Of a DNA stretch of 64,000 bases, positions 24,568 to 32,270 are shown piece after piece (the first letter of the stretch is position 1; each line of letters starts with the position of its first letter). The translations under genes and the position numbers were made by a program. The DNA comes from Desulforamulus aeronauticus DSM 10349. GTDB lineage: Bacteria; Bacillota; Desulfotomaculia; Desulfotomaculales; Desulfotomaculaceae. The notes under the pieces are model-generated. The model did no database searches. It was not told the origin of the DNA and saw only the letters and a list, made by a program, of their open reading frames with translations. The stretch lies in contig NZ_FRAR01000021.1 of assembly GCF_900142375.1 (NCBI RefSeq), forward strand, positions 1-64,000, in the 5' to 3' direction.

Positions 24568-25518
24568 ATGGCAAAAGTAAAAGCAGTGGTTATGACCCAC
24601 AGAGAGAACTACAAAAATGTATTGGTCTACACTGAAGACGGTCAATACCTAACTACCCACATCAAACCGGCCCCGCCAGTGGGCTCTACCGTCTATGTAA
24701 AGCCTCCGGCTTTACTAGCCAAGCCCAAGATGTTAGCCGTGGCAGCGGCGGTACTTTTAATCCTCTTCACCGGCCTGATACCCAATTTCGCTCCTACCCC
24801 GGCAGCGGCAGCCTATATAAACCTCGCCTGGCAACCGGAATTTGGGTTATGGGTGGATGCAGAGGGCAAAGTCACCCAGACTAATATAGTCGGTCAACCA
24901 GATAATGATTTTGCCACCACCCTAAAGGGGCAGGACCTTTATGCTGCCCTGGGTAAGTTATTACAATACAGCCTGGAACAGGATTATTTAGAAAAACAGA
25001 CTATGGTGATCGGCACTTTGATTAAAATAAATGAGCAAAACCTTCCCCATATAACTGAACAGCAATTAAAAGACTTCCTTTACGATCAACTTGAAAAGCA
25101 GGGCTACCAGGGGTCACTGGTGGTAACCAGCCAGCCCCAAGGAATGATCCAAGCAGCCGAAAAGGCCGGAATGCCCCTGGGTAAGTACGCTGTCTACGAA
25201 GAATGCAAACAGCAAAATCAACCTGTAAAACTTGACCTGCTGAAGCAACAGGATGTACCCACCGCCTTATCTCAGGCAGGTGTCAAAGCTGGCGACGTCT
25301 TTGGCCATCATTATATGGAAGTTAAGGGACATCTGCAAAACCAGCAGGGTCACATGGAAAAGGGAACGATGATGCCCGGCGCATCTGATCAAACCCCGAT
25401 GCATTCTCCCCAGGGACCTATGAACCATCACTCTATGCCGGATAGTAGCAGTTCCGGTTCCTCCCCCCACACAGACCCTGCTCAAGGCGGTCATATGGGA
25501 ATGAACAGGCACAACTAA
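24568..25518 (+). CDS. rsgI: RsgI-family anti-sigma factor with Met/His-rich sensor tail
   Basis: 316 residues. Cytoplasmic RsgI_N domain (1-50) that binds SigI, one TM helix (about 55-72), and an extracytoplasmic RsgI-type domain (about 84-230; Ile-Asn-Leu-Ala-Trp-Gln-Pro-Glu-Phe-Gly-Leu-Trp-Val-Asp-Ala-Glu-Gly-Lys-Val). The final 75 residues are rich in Met, His, Ser and Pro (His-Met-Glu-Lys-Gly-Thr-Met-Met-Pro-Gly, His-Ser-Pro-Gln-Gly-Pro-Met-Asn-His-His). In clostridial RsgI proteins the C-terminus is the signal sensor, often a carbohydrate-binding module; here the composition points to a metal. It is co-transcribed with sigI. Confidence 0.88.
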   Translation: MAKVKAVVMTHRENYKNVLVYTEDGQYLTTHIKPAPPVGSTVYVKPPALLAKPKMLAVAAAVLLILFTGLIPNFAPTPAAAAYINLAWQPEFGLWVDAEGKVTQTNIVGQPDNDFATTLKGQDLYAALGKLLQYSLEQDYLEKQTMVIGTLIKINEQNLPHITEQQLKDFLYDQLEKQGYQGSLVVTSQPQGMIQAAEKAGMPLGKYAVYEECKQQNQPVKLDLLKQQDVPTALSQAGVKAGDVFGHHYMEVKGHLQNQQGHMEKGTMMPGASDQTPMHSPQGPMNHHSMPDSSSSGSSPHTDPAQGGHMGMNRHN

Positions 25519-25563
25519 AACAACAAGCCAGGTAGTAAAATTTTCGCTACCTGGCTTGTTGTT
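25519..25563 (+). terminator. Terminator of sigI-rsgI
   Basis: A 17-bp perfect stem (AACAACAAGCCAGGTAG / CTACCTGGCTTGTTGTT) with an 11-nt loop, then TTT. Confidence 0.9.
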
Positions 25564-25608
25564 TTTATACTATCATCCTTTTAGATTTATATTTGCCACA
25601 GGCCTAAG

Positions 25609-25812
25609 TTATTGGTTCCTTAGTCTTTGAAAATCATCCACTGTAATCTCTCCCTTGTCCAGCCGTGTGGAGCCACTGGTTTTCCTTTCAGCAACTCGTT
25701 CCCCCACGGCTGACAGAGCCCAAATCATCAGAAGTATCGGTAAAGTCATACCTACTATCATCATCAAGGACCAGAGAAAACCTGTGATACCATCAGCAAA
25801 CGTCATCATCAT
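25609..25812 (-). CDS. Small membrane protein with SHOCT motif
   Basis: 67 residues. I start at the first of three ATG codons (25812), 10 nt after AAGGAG; a longer frame to 25872 lacks support and crosses the mRNA leader. One TM helix (about 8-30) is followed by a basic stretch and a C-terminal Leu-Asp-Lys-Gly-Glu-Ile-Thr-Val-Asp-Asp-Phe-Gln-Arg-Leu, the SHOCT signature. SHOCT tails are oligomerisation or anchoring helices on short membrane proteins. Its promoter carries the same 11-bp repeats as its neighbours, so it belongs to the same inferred regulon. Confidence 0.75.
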   Translation of the reverse strand: MMMTFADGITGFLWSLMMIVGMTLPILLMIWALSAVGERVAERKTSGSTRLDKGEITVDDFQRLRNQ

Positions 25813-25862
25813 AGTTTGCTCACTCCTTTGTTTCAAAGTGTAACTTTGATTTCTTAATCCAT

Positions 25863-25916
25863 AGGATAACAAAGAAGTTTTACAAAGCTATAACAACTGT
25901 TTCACATTTTTGTAAC
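25863..25916 (-). promoter_or_regulatory. Response-regulator box and promoter of the SHOCT gene
   Basis: Minus strand: GTTACA, GTGAAA, GTTATA, GTAAAA start every 11 bp (plus-strand coordinates 25911, 25900, 25889, 25878). Nine nt later is TATCCT (25868 to 25863). Confidence 0.65.
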
Positions 25917-25919
25917 ACA

Positions 25920-27380
25920 TTACTCCTTACAGTGTTTAACCGGCAGAACAATATTGAAGGTGGTTCCTTCGTTTAGCTTACTAGCTACATTAATCTGGCC
26001 TCCGTGGCCCTCTACAATCCTCTTCACGATGGCCAACCCCAAACCAGTGCCGCCTTGGATCCGGGCACGGGACTTATCCCCTTTGTAAAAACGCTCCCAG
26101 ATCATGGGTAGATCCTCCGGTGTAATGCCTTCACCGGTATCGCTGATGCGCAGGTGCACTTGATTGGCCTTAGTGGTCACACGGAGGCCAATTTTACCCC
26201 CGGCAGGGGTATGTCTGATAGCATTCGCAATTAGGTTAATCAACACCCTTTCGATACGGTCACTGTTACAGATGACAGAAGGTAGCTTCTTCTCTATATT
26301 GATTTCCATTTGCAGACCTTTTTCAATAGCAAATTGAGCTAGCTTTCGCTGCACCCGGTCAATAATCTCTCGTAAATCACAAGGTTCTTGATCAAAATCA
26401 AAGTACCCCTCTTCCATACGCTTTAAATCCAATAAATCGTTAACTAGGCGCCTAAGGCGATTAATTTCCTCCAAAATGTTCTGAAGATACTCATCCCGTT
26501 CCTGTTCCGTTTTCACCAACCCGTCAATCATGGTCTCGGTGAAACCCTGCATGACCGTCAGGGGAGTTTTGATTTCGTGAGCAACATTGGTGACGAACTC
26601 CCGGCGGATTTGCTCCTGTTGTTCCAGTAGGCTGATTTTTTCCTGCAAACGAGAAGCTAGGGTATTAAGAGAGTTGGCTAGTAGGCCAATTTCATCGTTG
26701 GTTTGAATGTCCACTCGTTGTTGATAATTGCCACTGGCCATTGCCAGAGCCGCTTTGTTCATTTTCACCAGAGGCTTCGAAAGGAACCTAGAGAAAAACA
26801 AGCTTAGCAAGGCAGCTAGAATAACACCTCCGACGGCGGTGTAGATGGTTATCCTTTGCAATCGTTTCAGTTCATCTGCTATGGGATCTAGGGGAGCATG
26901 TATCATGACCGCTCGCTCGATATTATTAGCGTCTTTAAAGGGAATGCCCACCGATAATACGTCAGTATTAAGGAAGGGGTTGTTGCCCTTGTGGACCACC
27001 GCCTGACCCTGGTAGAGTTTTTCTAAATCCTCCATCCCCATGGGCCCGTGATGAGGGTTGTTCATGTCCATCGGCATATTCTTGGTACTAACGCCCATGC
27101 CCTGGCACTGCATGACAATGCCCTTTTCATTTAAAATCATTACATTGGCATTATACAGGTCGGCAATGAAAGCTACTTTCTGATCCAGAGCAACCGGGTC
27201 TTGCTCCGCCCGGGCAATATCTGCTACCTTATCACCCAAGGTTGTCAGTTGCTTGACCTGCTGCTCGTAGTACAAACCTTCCATAAAACTACTCTGGGCA
27301 GCACCGACGATGCCGATTACCAACAACAGCAAAATGGTCATGATCACCCACAGTTTGGTGACAATGTGGTTAATCTTCAT
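25920..27380 (-). CDS. Sensor histidine kinase with Met/His-rich sensor insert
   Basis: 486 residues. TM1 (10-30), an extracytoplasmic Cache-like domain (35-170), TM2 (about 178-198), HAMP (200-255), HisKA with His-Glu-Ile-Lys-Thr-Pro-Leu, and HATPase with Asn-Ala-Ile-Arg-His-Thr, Asp-Thr-Gly-Glu-Gly and Gly-Thr-Gly-Leu-Gly-Leu. The sensor domain has an insert at residues 90-117 with Met90, Cys92, Met95, Met102, Met104, Met106, His110, His111, Met114 and Met116, which looks like a Cu(I)/Ag(I) or other soft-metal site. The start overlaps the regulator stop by 4 nt (ATGA). PhoR-like architecture; metal sensing is inferred from composition. Confidence 0.9.
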   Translation of the reverse strand: MKINHIVTKLWVIMTILLLLVIGIVGAAQSSFMEGLYYEQQVKQLTTLGDKVADIARAEQDPVALDQKVAFIADLYNANVMILNEKGIVMQCQGMGVSTKNMPMDMNNPHHGPMGMEDLEKLYQGQAVVHKGNNPFLNTDVLSVGIPFKDANNIERAVMIHAPLDPIADELKRLQRITIYTAVGGVILAALLSLFFSRFLSKPLVKMNKAALAMASGNYQQRVDIQTNDEIGLLANSLNTLASRLQEKISLLEQQEQIRREFVTNVAHEIKTPLTVMQGFTETMIDGLVKTEQERDEYLQNILEEINRLRRLVNDLLDLKRMEEGYFDFDQEPCDLREIIDRVQRKLAQFAIEKGLQMEINIEKKLPSVICNSDRIERVLINLIANAIRHTPAGGKIGLRVTTKANQVHLRISDTGEGITPEDLPMIWERFYKGDKSRARIQGGTGLGLAIVKRIVEGHGGQINVASKLNEGTTFNIVLPVKHCKE

Positions 27381-28066
27381 GATTCCACCTCAAATTTATA
27401 GCCCACACCCCAAACAGTTTTAATATAGGAGGGAGCACCGTCCGTCCGCAGCTTGTCCCGCAAACGGTTAACGTGGGTATCAACGGTCCTAACGTCTCCG
27501 TAGTAGTCAAAACCCCAAACCTCCTCTAAAAGCTGCTCTCGGCTATAAGAACGCCCGCTAGACCGGGCCAACAGTGCCAGCAGATCAAATTCTTTGGGGG
27601 TCAGTGTAATGGGTTTTTCTTTAACCAGTACTTCCCGACTAATTAAATCAATGCTCATGCCAGGTAACTTTAAAAGGTGTTCTTCTTTTTTCTCCCCCGC
27701 CTCTGTCCGGCGCAGTACCGCTTTAATGCGGGCCACCAGTTCCCGGGGGCTGAAGGGTTTACCCATATAGTCATCGGCTCCAAACTCCAAGCCTAGAATA
27801 CGGTCTACCTCATCATTTTTGGCCGTCAACATGATGATGGGTACCTTGGAGACTTTGCGGATTTCCTGGCACACGGTTACTCCATCCAGTTTAGGCATCA
27901 TCACATCCAGCACGATTACATCCCAGGCTTCGGCCCGGAACTTACGCAGAGCTTCCTCACCGTCTTTCGCTTCCCCCACCTGATATCCCTCATTGGTTAA
28001 ATAAATGCCAATGACCTGGCGAATTTTATCTTCATCATCTACCACTAGTACATGTAAAGGGCTCAT
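27377..28066 (-). CDS. OmpR/PhoP-family response regulator
   Basis: 229 residues. I start at the ATG at 28066, 8 nt after AAGGAGG; a longer frame to 28147 runs over the promoter. Receiver domain with Val-Asp-Asp-Glu-Asp pocket, phospho-acceptor Asp in Val-Leu-Asp-Val-Met-Met-Pro, Thr-Ala and Lys-Pro-Phe. C-terminal winged helix with Leu-Thr-Pro-Lys-Glu-Phe and Val-Asp-Thr-His-Val-Asn-Arg-Leu-Arg. It is co-transcribed with the Met/His-rich kinase. It is the prime candidate to bind the 11-bp-period repeats found at six promoters between 21.6 and 28.4 kb, including its own. Confidence 0.92.
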   Translation of the reverse strand: MSPLHVLVVDDEDKIRQVIGIYLTNEGYQVGEAKDGEEALRKFRAEAWDVIVLDVMMPKLDGVTVCQEIRKVSKVPIIMLTAKNDEVDRILGLEFGADDYMGKPFSPRELVARIKAVLRRTEAGEKKEEHLLKLPGMSIDLISREVLVKEKPITLTPKEFDLLALLARSSGRSYSREQLLEEVWGFDYYGDVRTVDTHVNRLRDKLRTDGAPSYIKTVWGVGYKFEVES

Positions 28067-28109
28067 ACTAGAAACCTCCTTCATTAATCCCTTAAGGATT
28101 CCTGTGTCT

Positions 28110-28180
28110 ATAGTAAAGGGAAAAATATACCCTGTCAAAGCTTGCAAATAATTGTCACAAAAATGTTAAATTTGTTAGAA
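28110..28180 (-). promoter_or_regulatory. Sigma-A promoter and upstream repeat box of the RR-HK operon
   Basis: Minus strand: TTGACA (28138 to 28133), 17 nt, TACTAT (28115 to 28110), a near-consensus promoter. Upstream, TTCTAA, TTAACA, GTGACA and TTGCAA start every 11 bp (28175, 28164, 28153, 28142). Unlike the other boxes these lie fully upstream of the -35, fitting autoregulation on top of basal expression. Confidence 0.65.
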
Positions 28181-28271
28181 AAACTTGGCTTGTGCCAAGT
28201 CTTTGACGCAGGCAGAAGCATTAGTTTTTCTTATACTTTCGTCAATAGAAATTTTATACTTTCTGAAAGTG
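28175..28271. repeat. Dispersed intergenic repeat, copy 1
   Basis: Two blocks, 28175-28193 (TTAGAAAAACTTGGCTTGT) and 28236-28271, recur at 36207-36262 with 18/19 and 34/36 identities. In this copy 42 nt separate the blocks; in the other only one. Both copies lie upstream of minus-strand genes. Confidence 0.65.
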
Positions 28272-28378
28272 CGAGAAGGTTGCTAGCCCAACCAATTAGC
28301 AAGGATAAACCATTACTAAAAAATTACCTTGCTACTTTTAACCTTTTTATTTTTTATGGGGGCAAATATAAACAAAAT

Positions 28379-28421
28379 GTGATATTCCTGAAACAGTTTT
28401 GTGAAACTTCTTTGCTATAGT
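28379..28421 (+). promoter_or_regulatory. Response-regulator box and promoter of the uORF-DUF2680 transcript
   Basis: GTGATA (28379), GAAACA (28390), GTGAAA (28401), 11-bp period, then 9 nt and TATAGT (28416-28421). A weaker ATAAAC sits one period upstream (28368). Predicted start near 28428 leaves a leader of about 165 nt. Confidence 0.65.
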
Positions 28422-28461
28422 AATACCTGTAAGAACAACAACTGGTCGGGAGGTGAGCCAA

Positions 28462-28518
28462 ATGTTTACAAAACACTGGATGCTCCCCGCAGTGGCCCAC
28501 TGCAAGGGCGGCTGCTGA
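28462..28518 (+). CDS. 18-residue His/Cys leader peptide (uORF)
   Basis: ATG at 28462 with a strong GGGAGGTG site 7 nt upstream, ending in TGA at 28516-28518. Peptide MFTKHWMLPAVAHCKGGC has two His, two Met and two Cys, with a terminal His-Cys-x3-Cys. It lies in the leader of the DUF2680 gene, behind the repeat-type promoter. GC-rich hairpins overlap its 3' half. It may be a metal-sensing leader peptide controlling downstream expression, as described for other copper-responsive uORFs; here that is inference. Confidence 0.5.
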   Translation: MFTKHWMLPAVAHCKGGC

Positions 28519-28591
28519 AAACGTCCAGAAATGAGACGGTAATGGCTACAATTAAATATAAATTAAAAACTATTAGATGGAGGAATGAATC

Positions 28592-28942
28592 ATGAAACGT
28601 AAAATTACTGCCGGTATTGTAACTCTTGCCTTAGGTGCCCTACTGGTACCTGCTGCTTTCGCTGCCAGCGATAATACCCAAGGAAACACACCACCCAGCA
28701 CCCAAAACCAGCAATACTTTAATCAAATGTTTGACTGGCACAAAACCCAGCTGGACAATGCAGTTAAAAACAATCAATTGACCGAAGATCAAGCCCAAGC
28801 CTGGAACCAGCACTTTGACCAAATGAGGGATTTTCATAATCAGTACGGCATGGGTATGGGTAGGGGCTCTGGCATGATGGGTAACTGTAACGGTTTTGGC
28901 CCCGGTATGATGGGTAATTTCAGCGCCCCTGCCAATAAGTAA
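28592..28942 (+). CDS. Exported DUF2680 protein with Met/Gly-rich tail
   Basis: 116 residues, ATG 8 nt after ATGGAGG. Signal peptide (1-25). A DUF2680-like helical hairpin (about 42-85; Phe-Asp-Trp-His-Lys...Gln-Leu-Thr-Glu-Asp-Gln-Ala...Met-Arg-Asp-Phe-His) is followed by a Met/Gly-rich tail (Gly-Met-Gly-Met-Gly-Arg-Gly-Ser-Gly-Met-Met-Gly-Asn-Cys). The His and Met content suggests metal binding outside the cell. Its promoter has the 11-bp repeats and its leader has the His/Cys uORF. Exact function unknown. Confidence 0.8.
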   Translation: MKRKITAGIVTLALGALLVPAAFAASDNTQGNTPPSTQNQQYFNQMFDWHKTQLDNAVKNNQLTEDQAQAWNQHFDQMRDFHNQYGMGMGRGSGMMGNCNGFGPGMMGNFSAPANK

Positions 28943-28958
28943 ATGTAGCCATCAGGAA

Positions 28959-28995
28959 AACGCACGAACCCCTGTTTCAAGGGTGTTGGTGCGTT
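28959..28995 (+). terminator. Terminator of the DUF2680 gene
   Basis: AACGCACGAACCCCT pairs with AGGGTGTTGGTGCGTT (small bulges), followed by ATTCTT. Confidence 0.7.
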
Positions 28996-29185
28996 ATTCT
29001 TATAGAGACGACATTTGCTTTATAAACAAAGTAAGAGCTGTTTTTCCTACTGAAGCCCTGCCTGTATAAGAAGCCCTCTTCACACTCTGCAACACTAGGT
29101 TGTGTCATAAAAGATATTGTGAAACATTTTTAAGTAATAACCGTCTAGTAAGATGTAAGTAATTTTTCGAAAAGGAGACGACAGA

Positions 29186-30211
29186 ATGAACTTAAAAAAT
29201 GTACTTGCAGGATTTTTATCGGTTGCGATTTTATCAACTACATCCGTAACAGCTTTTGCGGCGACCACAGGAGATCTACAAATTACTAACGATATAGCGA
29301 GCACTGAAGTAAGTGCAAAACAATCATATTTCAACTCTTTTACCGGCACAGTTAAAGAAATAAGAGAATCTGAAAATGTGAAAGGTTCAAAATTCATTAC
29401 GGTGGAAAGTGAAGGCGGGTCAACAGCCAACATCGTAGTATCTAATGAAACCTATGTTGTGAATAATGCGGAAATCATTGTAGGCTCGGTAATCACCGGA
29501 TTCTATGATGCCAACGCTCCCATGTTAATGATTTTCCCGCCACAATACAACGCCAAAGTTGTTGCTGTTGAAAACAAAGAGCAAAATGTTAAAGTAGATG
29601 TATTTGATAAAGACTTAGTTAGTGCTGACCATTCTTTAAAACTCAATATTAACGAGGATACAAAAATTGCCTTAGAGGATGGAACAGTTTTTGACGGCGA
29701 ACTCGCAAATAGAAAGCTGGTCGTAATTTATGGAGTAACTACTAAAAGTATCCCTGCTCAAACAAACCCAACCCAAATTGTGGTATTGTATGAAAAGGCA
29801 GTTCCTCCCATTCATAACGTAACAGATGAGGAAAAAGCCTCCCTTGTTGGAGATGTTTCAACCAAAGAGATCATTGTTAATAACAAAAAAATAGAAGCCC
29901 CGGCTGCTTATACTAATAACCAAGGCACTGTCATGGTACCGCTTCGTGTCATCTCAGAAGCACTAGGATTTGACGTGACTTGGAGTGACGAGTCGCAAAG
30001 TATTATGCTTGGCCAAGGTATCTCTTTAACACCAGGGAAAGATAACTACGTTTACATGAAAACTTCTCCTATTCAACTGGGAACAGCCCCGGAATTAGTT
30101 GAAGGAACTACCTTTGTCCCCTTAAGCTTCTTCAAGGAAGTAACTCGCATGAATAATGCCTATGTGTTTGAATCCCAAATTGTCATAGATAATGGTACCC
30201 CTATGCAATAA
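29186..30211 (+). CDS. Exported protein with copper-amine-oxidase N-domain-like repeat
   Basis: 341 residues, ATG behind AAAGGAGA. Signal peptide (1-26, Thr-Ala-Phe-Ala). The middle (35-215) is beta-rich with no family I can name, containing repeats such as Gly-Ser-Val-Ile-Thr-Gly-Phe-Tyr-Asp. The C-terminal part (about 220-335) matches the pfam07833 stalk-like domain: Val-Met-Val-Pro-Leu-Arg-Val-Ile-Ser-Glu-Ala-Leu-Gly-Phe and Thr-Phe-Val-Pro-Leu-Ser-Phe-Phe. In Firmicutes such domains are cell-surface modules, despite the name not copper enzymes. A GTGAAA element upstream is too irregular to assign to the nearby regulon. Confidence 0.8.
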   Translation: MNLKNVLAGFLSVAILSTTSVTAFAATTGDLQITNDIASTEVSAKQSYFNSFTGTVKEIRESENVKGSKFITVESEGGSTANIVVSNETYVVNNAEIIVGSVITGFYDANAPMLMIFPPQYNAKVVAVENKEQNVKVDVFDKDLVSADHSLKLNINEDTKIALEDGTVFDGELANRKLVVIYGVTTKSIPAQTNPTQIVVLYEKAVPPIHNVTDEEKASLVGDVSTKEIIVNNKKIEAPAAYTNNQGTVMVPLRVISEALGFDVTWSDESQSIMLGQGISLTPGKDNYVYMKTSPIQLGTAPELVEGTTFVPLSFFKEVTRMNNAYVFESQIVIDNGTPMQ

Positions 30212-30228
30212 CCTACCCTTAACGTAGC

Positions 30229-30287
30229 AAAAACCCCTCTTCACTTGTAGATGGTTTATTTTACCATCCAGTTGGAGAGGGGTTTTT
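30229..30287. terminator. Bidirectional terminator between the surface protein and rnk
   Basis: AAAACCCCTCT...GATGGT pairs with ACCATC...AGAGGGGTTTT (about 22 paired bases). T-runs are on both strands. It ends the plus gene at 30211 and the minus gene at 30298. Confidence 0.85.
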
Positions 30288-30297
30288 TACATATTTA

Positions 30298-30711
30298 TTA
30301 CAGATCAAAATCTCCCGCCGCCTCAGGCTGATAAAGCAATTTCTCTACTCTCAACTTTACCACACCATCCGGTACTTTCCATTCCAGCACATCCCCTATC
30401 CGGTACCCTAGAATCGCGGTACCTACCGGAGCCAATACAGAAATTTTATCATTAAGCAGGTCTGCCTCTTCGGGGTAAACCAGGGTATAAACCATTTCTT
30501 CTTCGGTATCTAAATCTCTTAATAATACCTCTGAATTCATCGTAATAACATCAGGCGGTATCTCTTGCGATGTTACTATATTCGCTCTATCTAATTCCTG
30601 TTCCAAGTTAATCAAATATTCTTTAGTACCAACATTAAACTCTTTTTCCTTATCAATTAGCTTCTTTAGCCTAAGTTGGTCAGTATTTGTGATATAAATG
30701 ATTCTGGACAT
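30298..30711 (-). CDS. rnk: Rnk/GreA-GreB family transcription factor
   Basis: 137 residues. A short N-terminal coiled-coil (1-45) is followed by a GreA/GreB C-terminal FKBP-like domain (50-130) with Val-Tyr-Pro-Glu-Glu-Ala-Asp, Ser-Val-Leu-Ala-Pro-Val-Gly-Thr-Ala-Ile-Leu-Gly-Tyr and Asp-Val-Leu-Glu-Trp-Lys-Val-Pro. The short coil distinguishes Rnk-type proteins from transcript-cleavage GreA. Rnk binds RNA polymerase near the secondary channel without inducing cleavage. Monocistronic. Confidence 0.85.
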   Translation of the reverse strand: MSRIIYITNTDQLRLKKLIDKEKEFNVGTKEYLINLEQELDRANIVTSQEIPPDVITMNSEVLLRDLDTEEEMVYTLVYPEEADLLNDKISVLAPVGTAILGYRIGDVLEWKVPDGVVKLRVEKLLYQPEAAGDFDL

Positions 30712-31165
30712 GGTATCAACCTCTCTTCTTTTCCTTATTAACTTACCAAACTAAAAAATTCACAAAAATTCATAAAGATACAGCGACTATCATATAGAGG
30801 ATAGTCGCCGATAAAAAATATATCTAGTTAGCCGTTCCGAGGTAACTTACTTTAGGTCATTATATTAAATATTGGTGCTTAAGTAAAGCTAAATAATAGT
30901 GTTTATAATTATCATCTTTTGTCGGTACTATTTACATAGTAATAATGGTTTTATTAGCTTATCAATATAGTACGCTTCTTTTCCCATGGGGATTTCTTCG
31001 GAGAATCACAACATTGAACTTACTACATCCTGTTTAGAATTGAAAGAAGAAATATGAAGATATTTGTCGAAATTCTTTGGTATAATCATAGAGAAAAGTA
31101 CTTGGGACAAAAATTATTGAAACCAGCCCCTTTATTCATCTAAATCTTACATGGAGTGATCAAAC
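30712..31165. other. Intergenic region with one small dyad
   Basis: GCGACTATC / GATAGTCGC (30783-30808) is the only clear structure, 70 nt upstream of rnk. The rest is AT-rich and ends in a GGAG site and TTG start of butyrate kinase. No gene or RNA is supported. Confidence 0.5.
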
Positions 31166-32230
31166 TTGCTGATATTTGTCATTAATCCTGGCTCTACCTC
31201 CACTAAGATCGCCGCTTTTCAAAATGAACAAGTTCTCTGGAAAGAAGTTATAGATCACCCGGATCAAGATATTTGCTCCTTTGCAAAAATCGCTGATCAG
31301 TACCGTTACCGAATGGAGGCGATAATAACTGTCCTCAAAGAAAAGGCATACCAATTAGAACAATTCCATGCCATCGTAGGCCGGGGAGGTTTATTAAAAC
31401 CCATGCCCGGCGGAACCTACCTTGTGGACGAGTATTTAGTTAACGAGTCGCACAATGCTCCCGGCGGAGAACATGCTTCTAATCTGGGTGCCGTTATAGC
31501 CTACCATCTAGCCCAATCGGTCAATATTCCTTCTTATATCGTAGATCCGGTAGCTGTGGATGAAATGGAGCCGGTAGCTCGCCTGTCCGGACACCCTGAG
31601 CTACCACGTATAAGTCTATCCCACGCATTAAATATGAAAGCTGTAGCCCGTAAGGTAGCCCGGGATCTTGGCAAAAGTTATGAAGATATGAATTTTCTTA
31701 TCGCTCACCTGGGAGGGGGTATTTCGGTAACCCCCCACCGTCGGGGCCAAATGATTGATGTTAATAACGCCAATCATGAAGGACCCTTTTCACCGGAGCG
31801 CTGCGGTACCCTGCCCTCTGCTCAGTTGATCAAATTATGTTATGCCGGCAAATATACTGAAAAAGAAATGTTGACTAAGGTTCTCAAGGAAGGTGGCCTG
31901 TATGCTTACCTTAGAACCAAAGATGCCCGGGAAGCAGAAAAACGCATGACTGAAGGAGATGCCCAGGCTAGATTAGTCCTGGAAGCAATGTGTTACCAAG
32001 TAGCCAAAGAAATCGGTGCCATGTCTACGGTGCTAGCTGGACAAGTAGATCGTATCGTCCTTACTGGCGGTCTAGCCCATTCCCAATTTATCACCGAGGA
32101 AATCACCCGACGGGTCTCCTTCATTGCACCGGTAACTCTGGTTCCCGGTGAGGAGGAAATGGAAGCCTTAGCCTTGGGAGCACTAAGAGTATTAAAAAAG
32201 GAAGAAACAGCTAAAATTTATCGTGTGTAA
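31166..32230 (+). CDS. buk: Butyrate kinase
   Basis: 354 residues, TTG start 9 nt after GGAG. ASKHA-fold acyl kinase: N-terminal Ile-Asn-Pro-Gly-Ser-Thr-Ser-Thr-Lys, Gly-Arg-Gly-Gly-Leu-Leu, His-Asn-Ala-Pro-Gly-Gly-Glu-His-Ala, and Ala-His-Leu-Gly-Gly-Gly-Ile-Ser-Val are all Buk hallmarks, and the length is usual. It makes ATP and butyrate (or a branched acid) from acyl-phosphate. The acyl-phosphate is supplied by the transferase encoded next, 40 nt downstream. The gene order buk-ptb is the reverse of that in many clostridia. Confidence 0.92.
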   Translation: MLIFVINPGSTSTKIAAFQNEQVLWKEVIDHPDQDICSFAKIADQYRYRMEAIITVLKEKAYQLEQFHAIVGRGGLLKPMPGGTYLVDEYLVNESHNAPGGEHASNLGAVIAYHLAQSVNIPSYIVDPVAVDEMEPVARLSGHPELPRISLSHALNMKAVARKVARDLGKSYEDMNFLIAHLGGGISVTPHRRGQMIDVNNANHEGPFSPERCGTLPSAQLIKLCYAGKYTEKEMLTKVLKEGGLYAYLRTKDAREAEKRMTEGDAQARLVLEAMCYQVAKEIGAMSTVLAGQVDRIVLTGGLAHSQFITEEITRRVSFIAPVTLVPGEEEMEALALGALRVLKKEETAKIYRV

Positions 32231-32270
32231 AATAGATACCACTCAATTTGTCAGTTTAGGAGTGTTGTTG

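Noticed and set aside
29102-29151. Possible seventh response-regulator box upstream of the surface protein gene
   Set aside because: GTGAAA is present at 29119, but the partner hexamers and the 9-nt spacing to a -10 do not fit.
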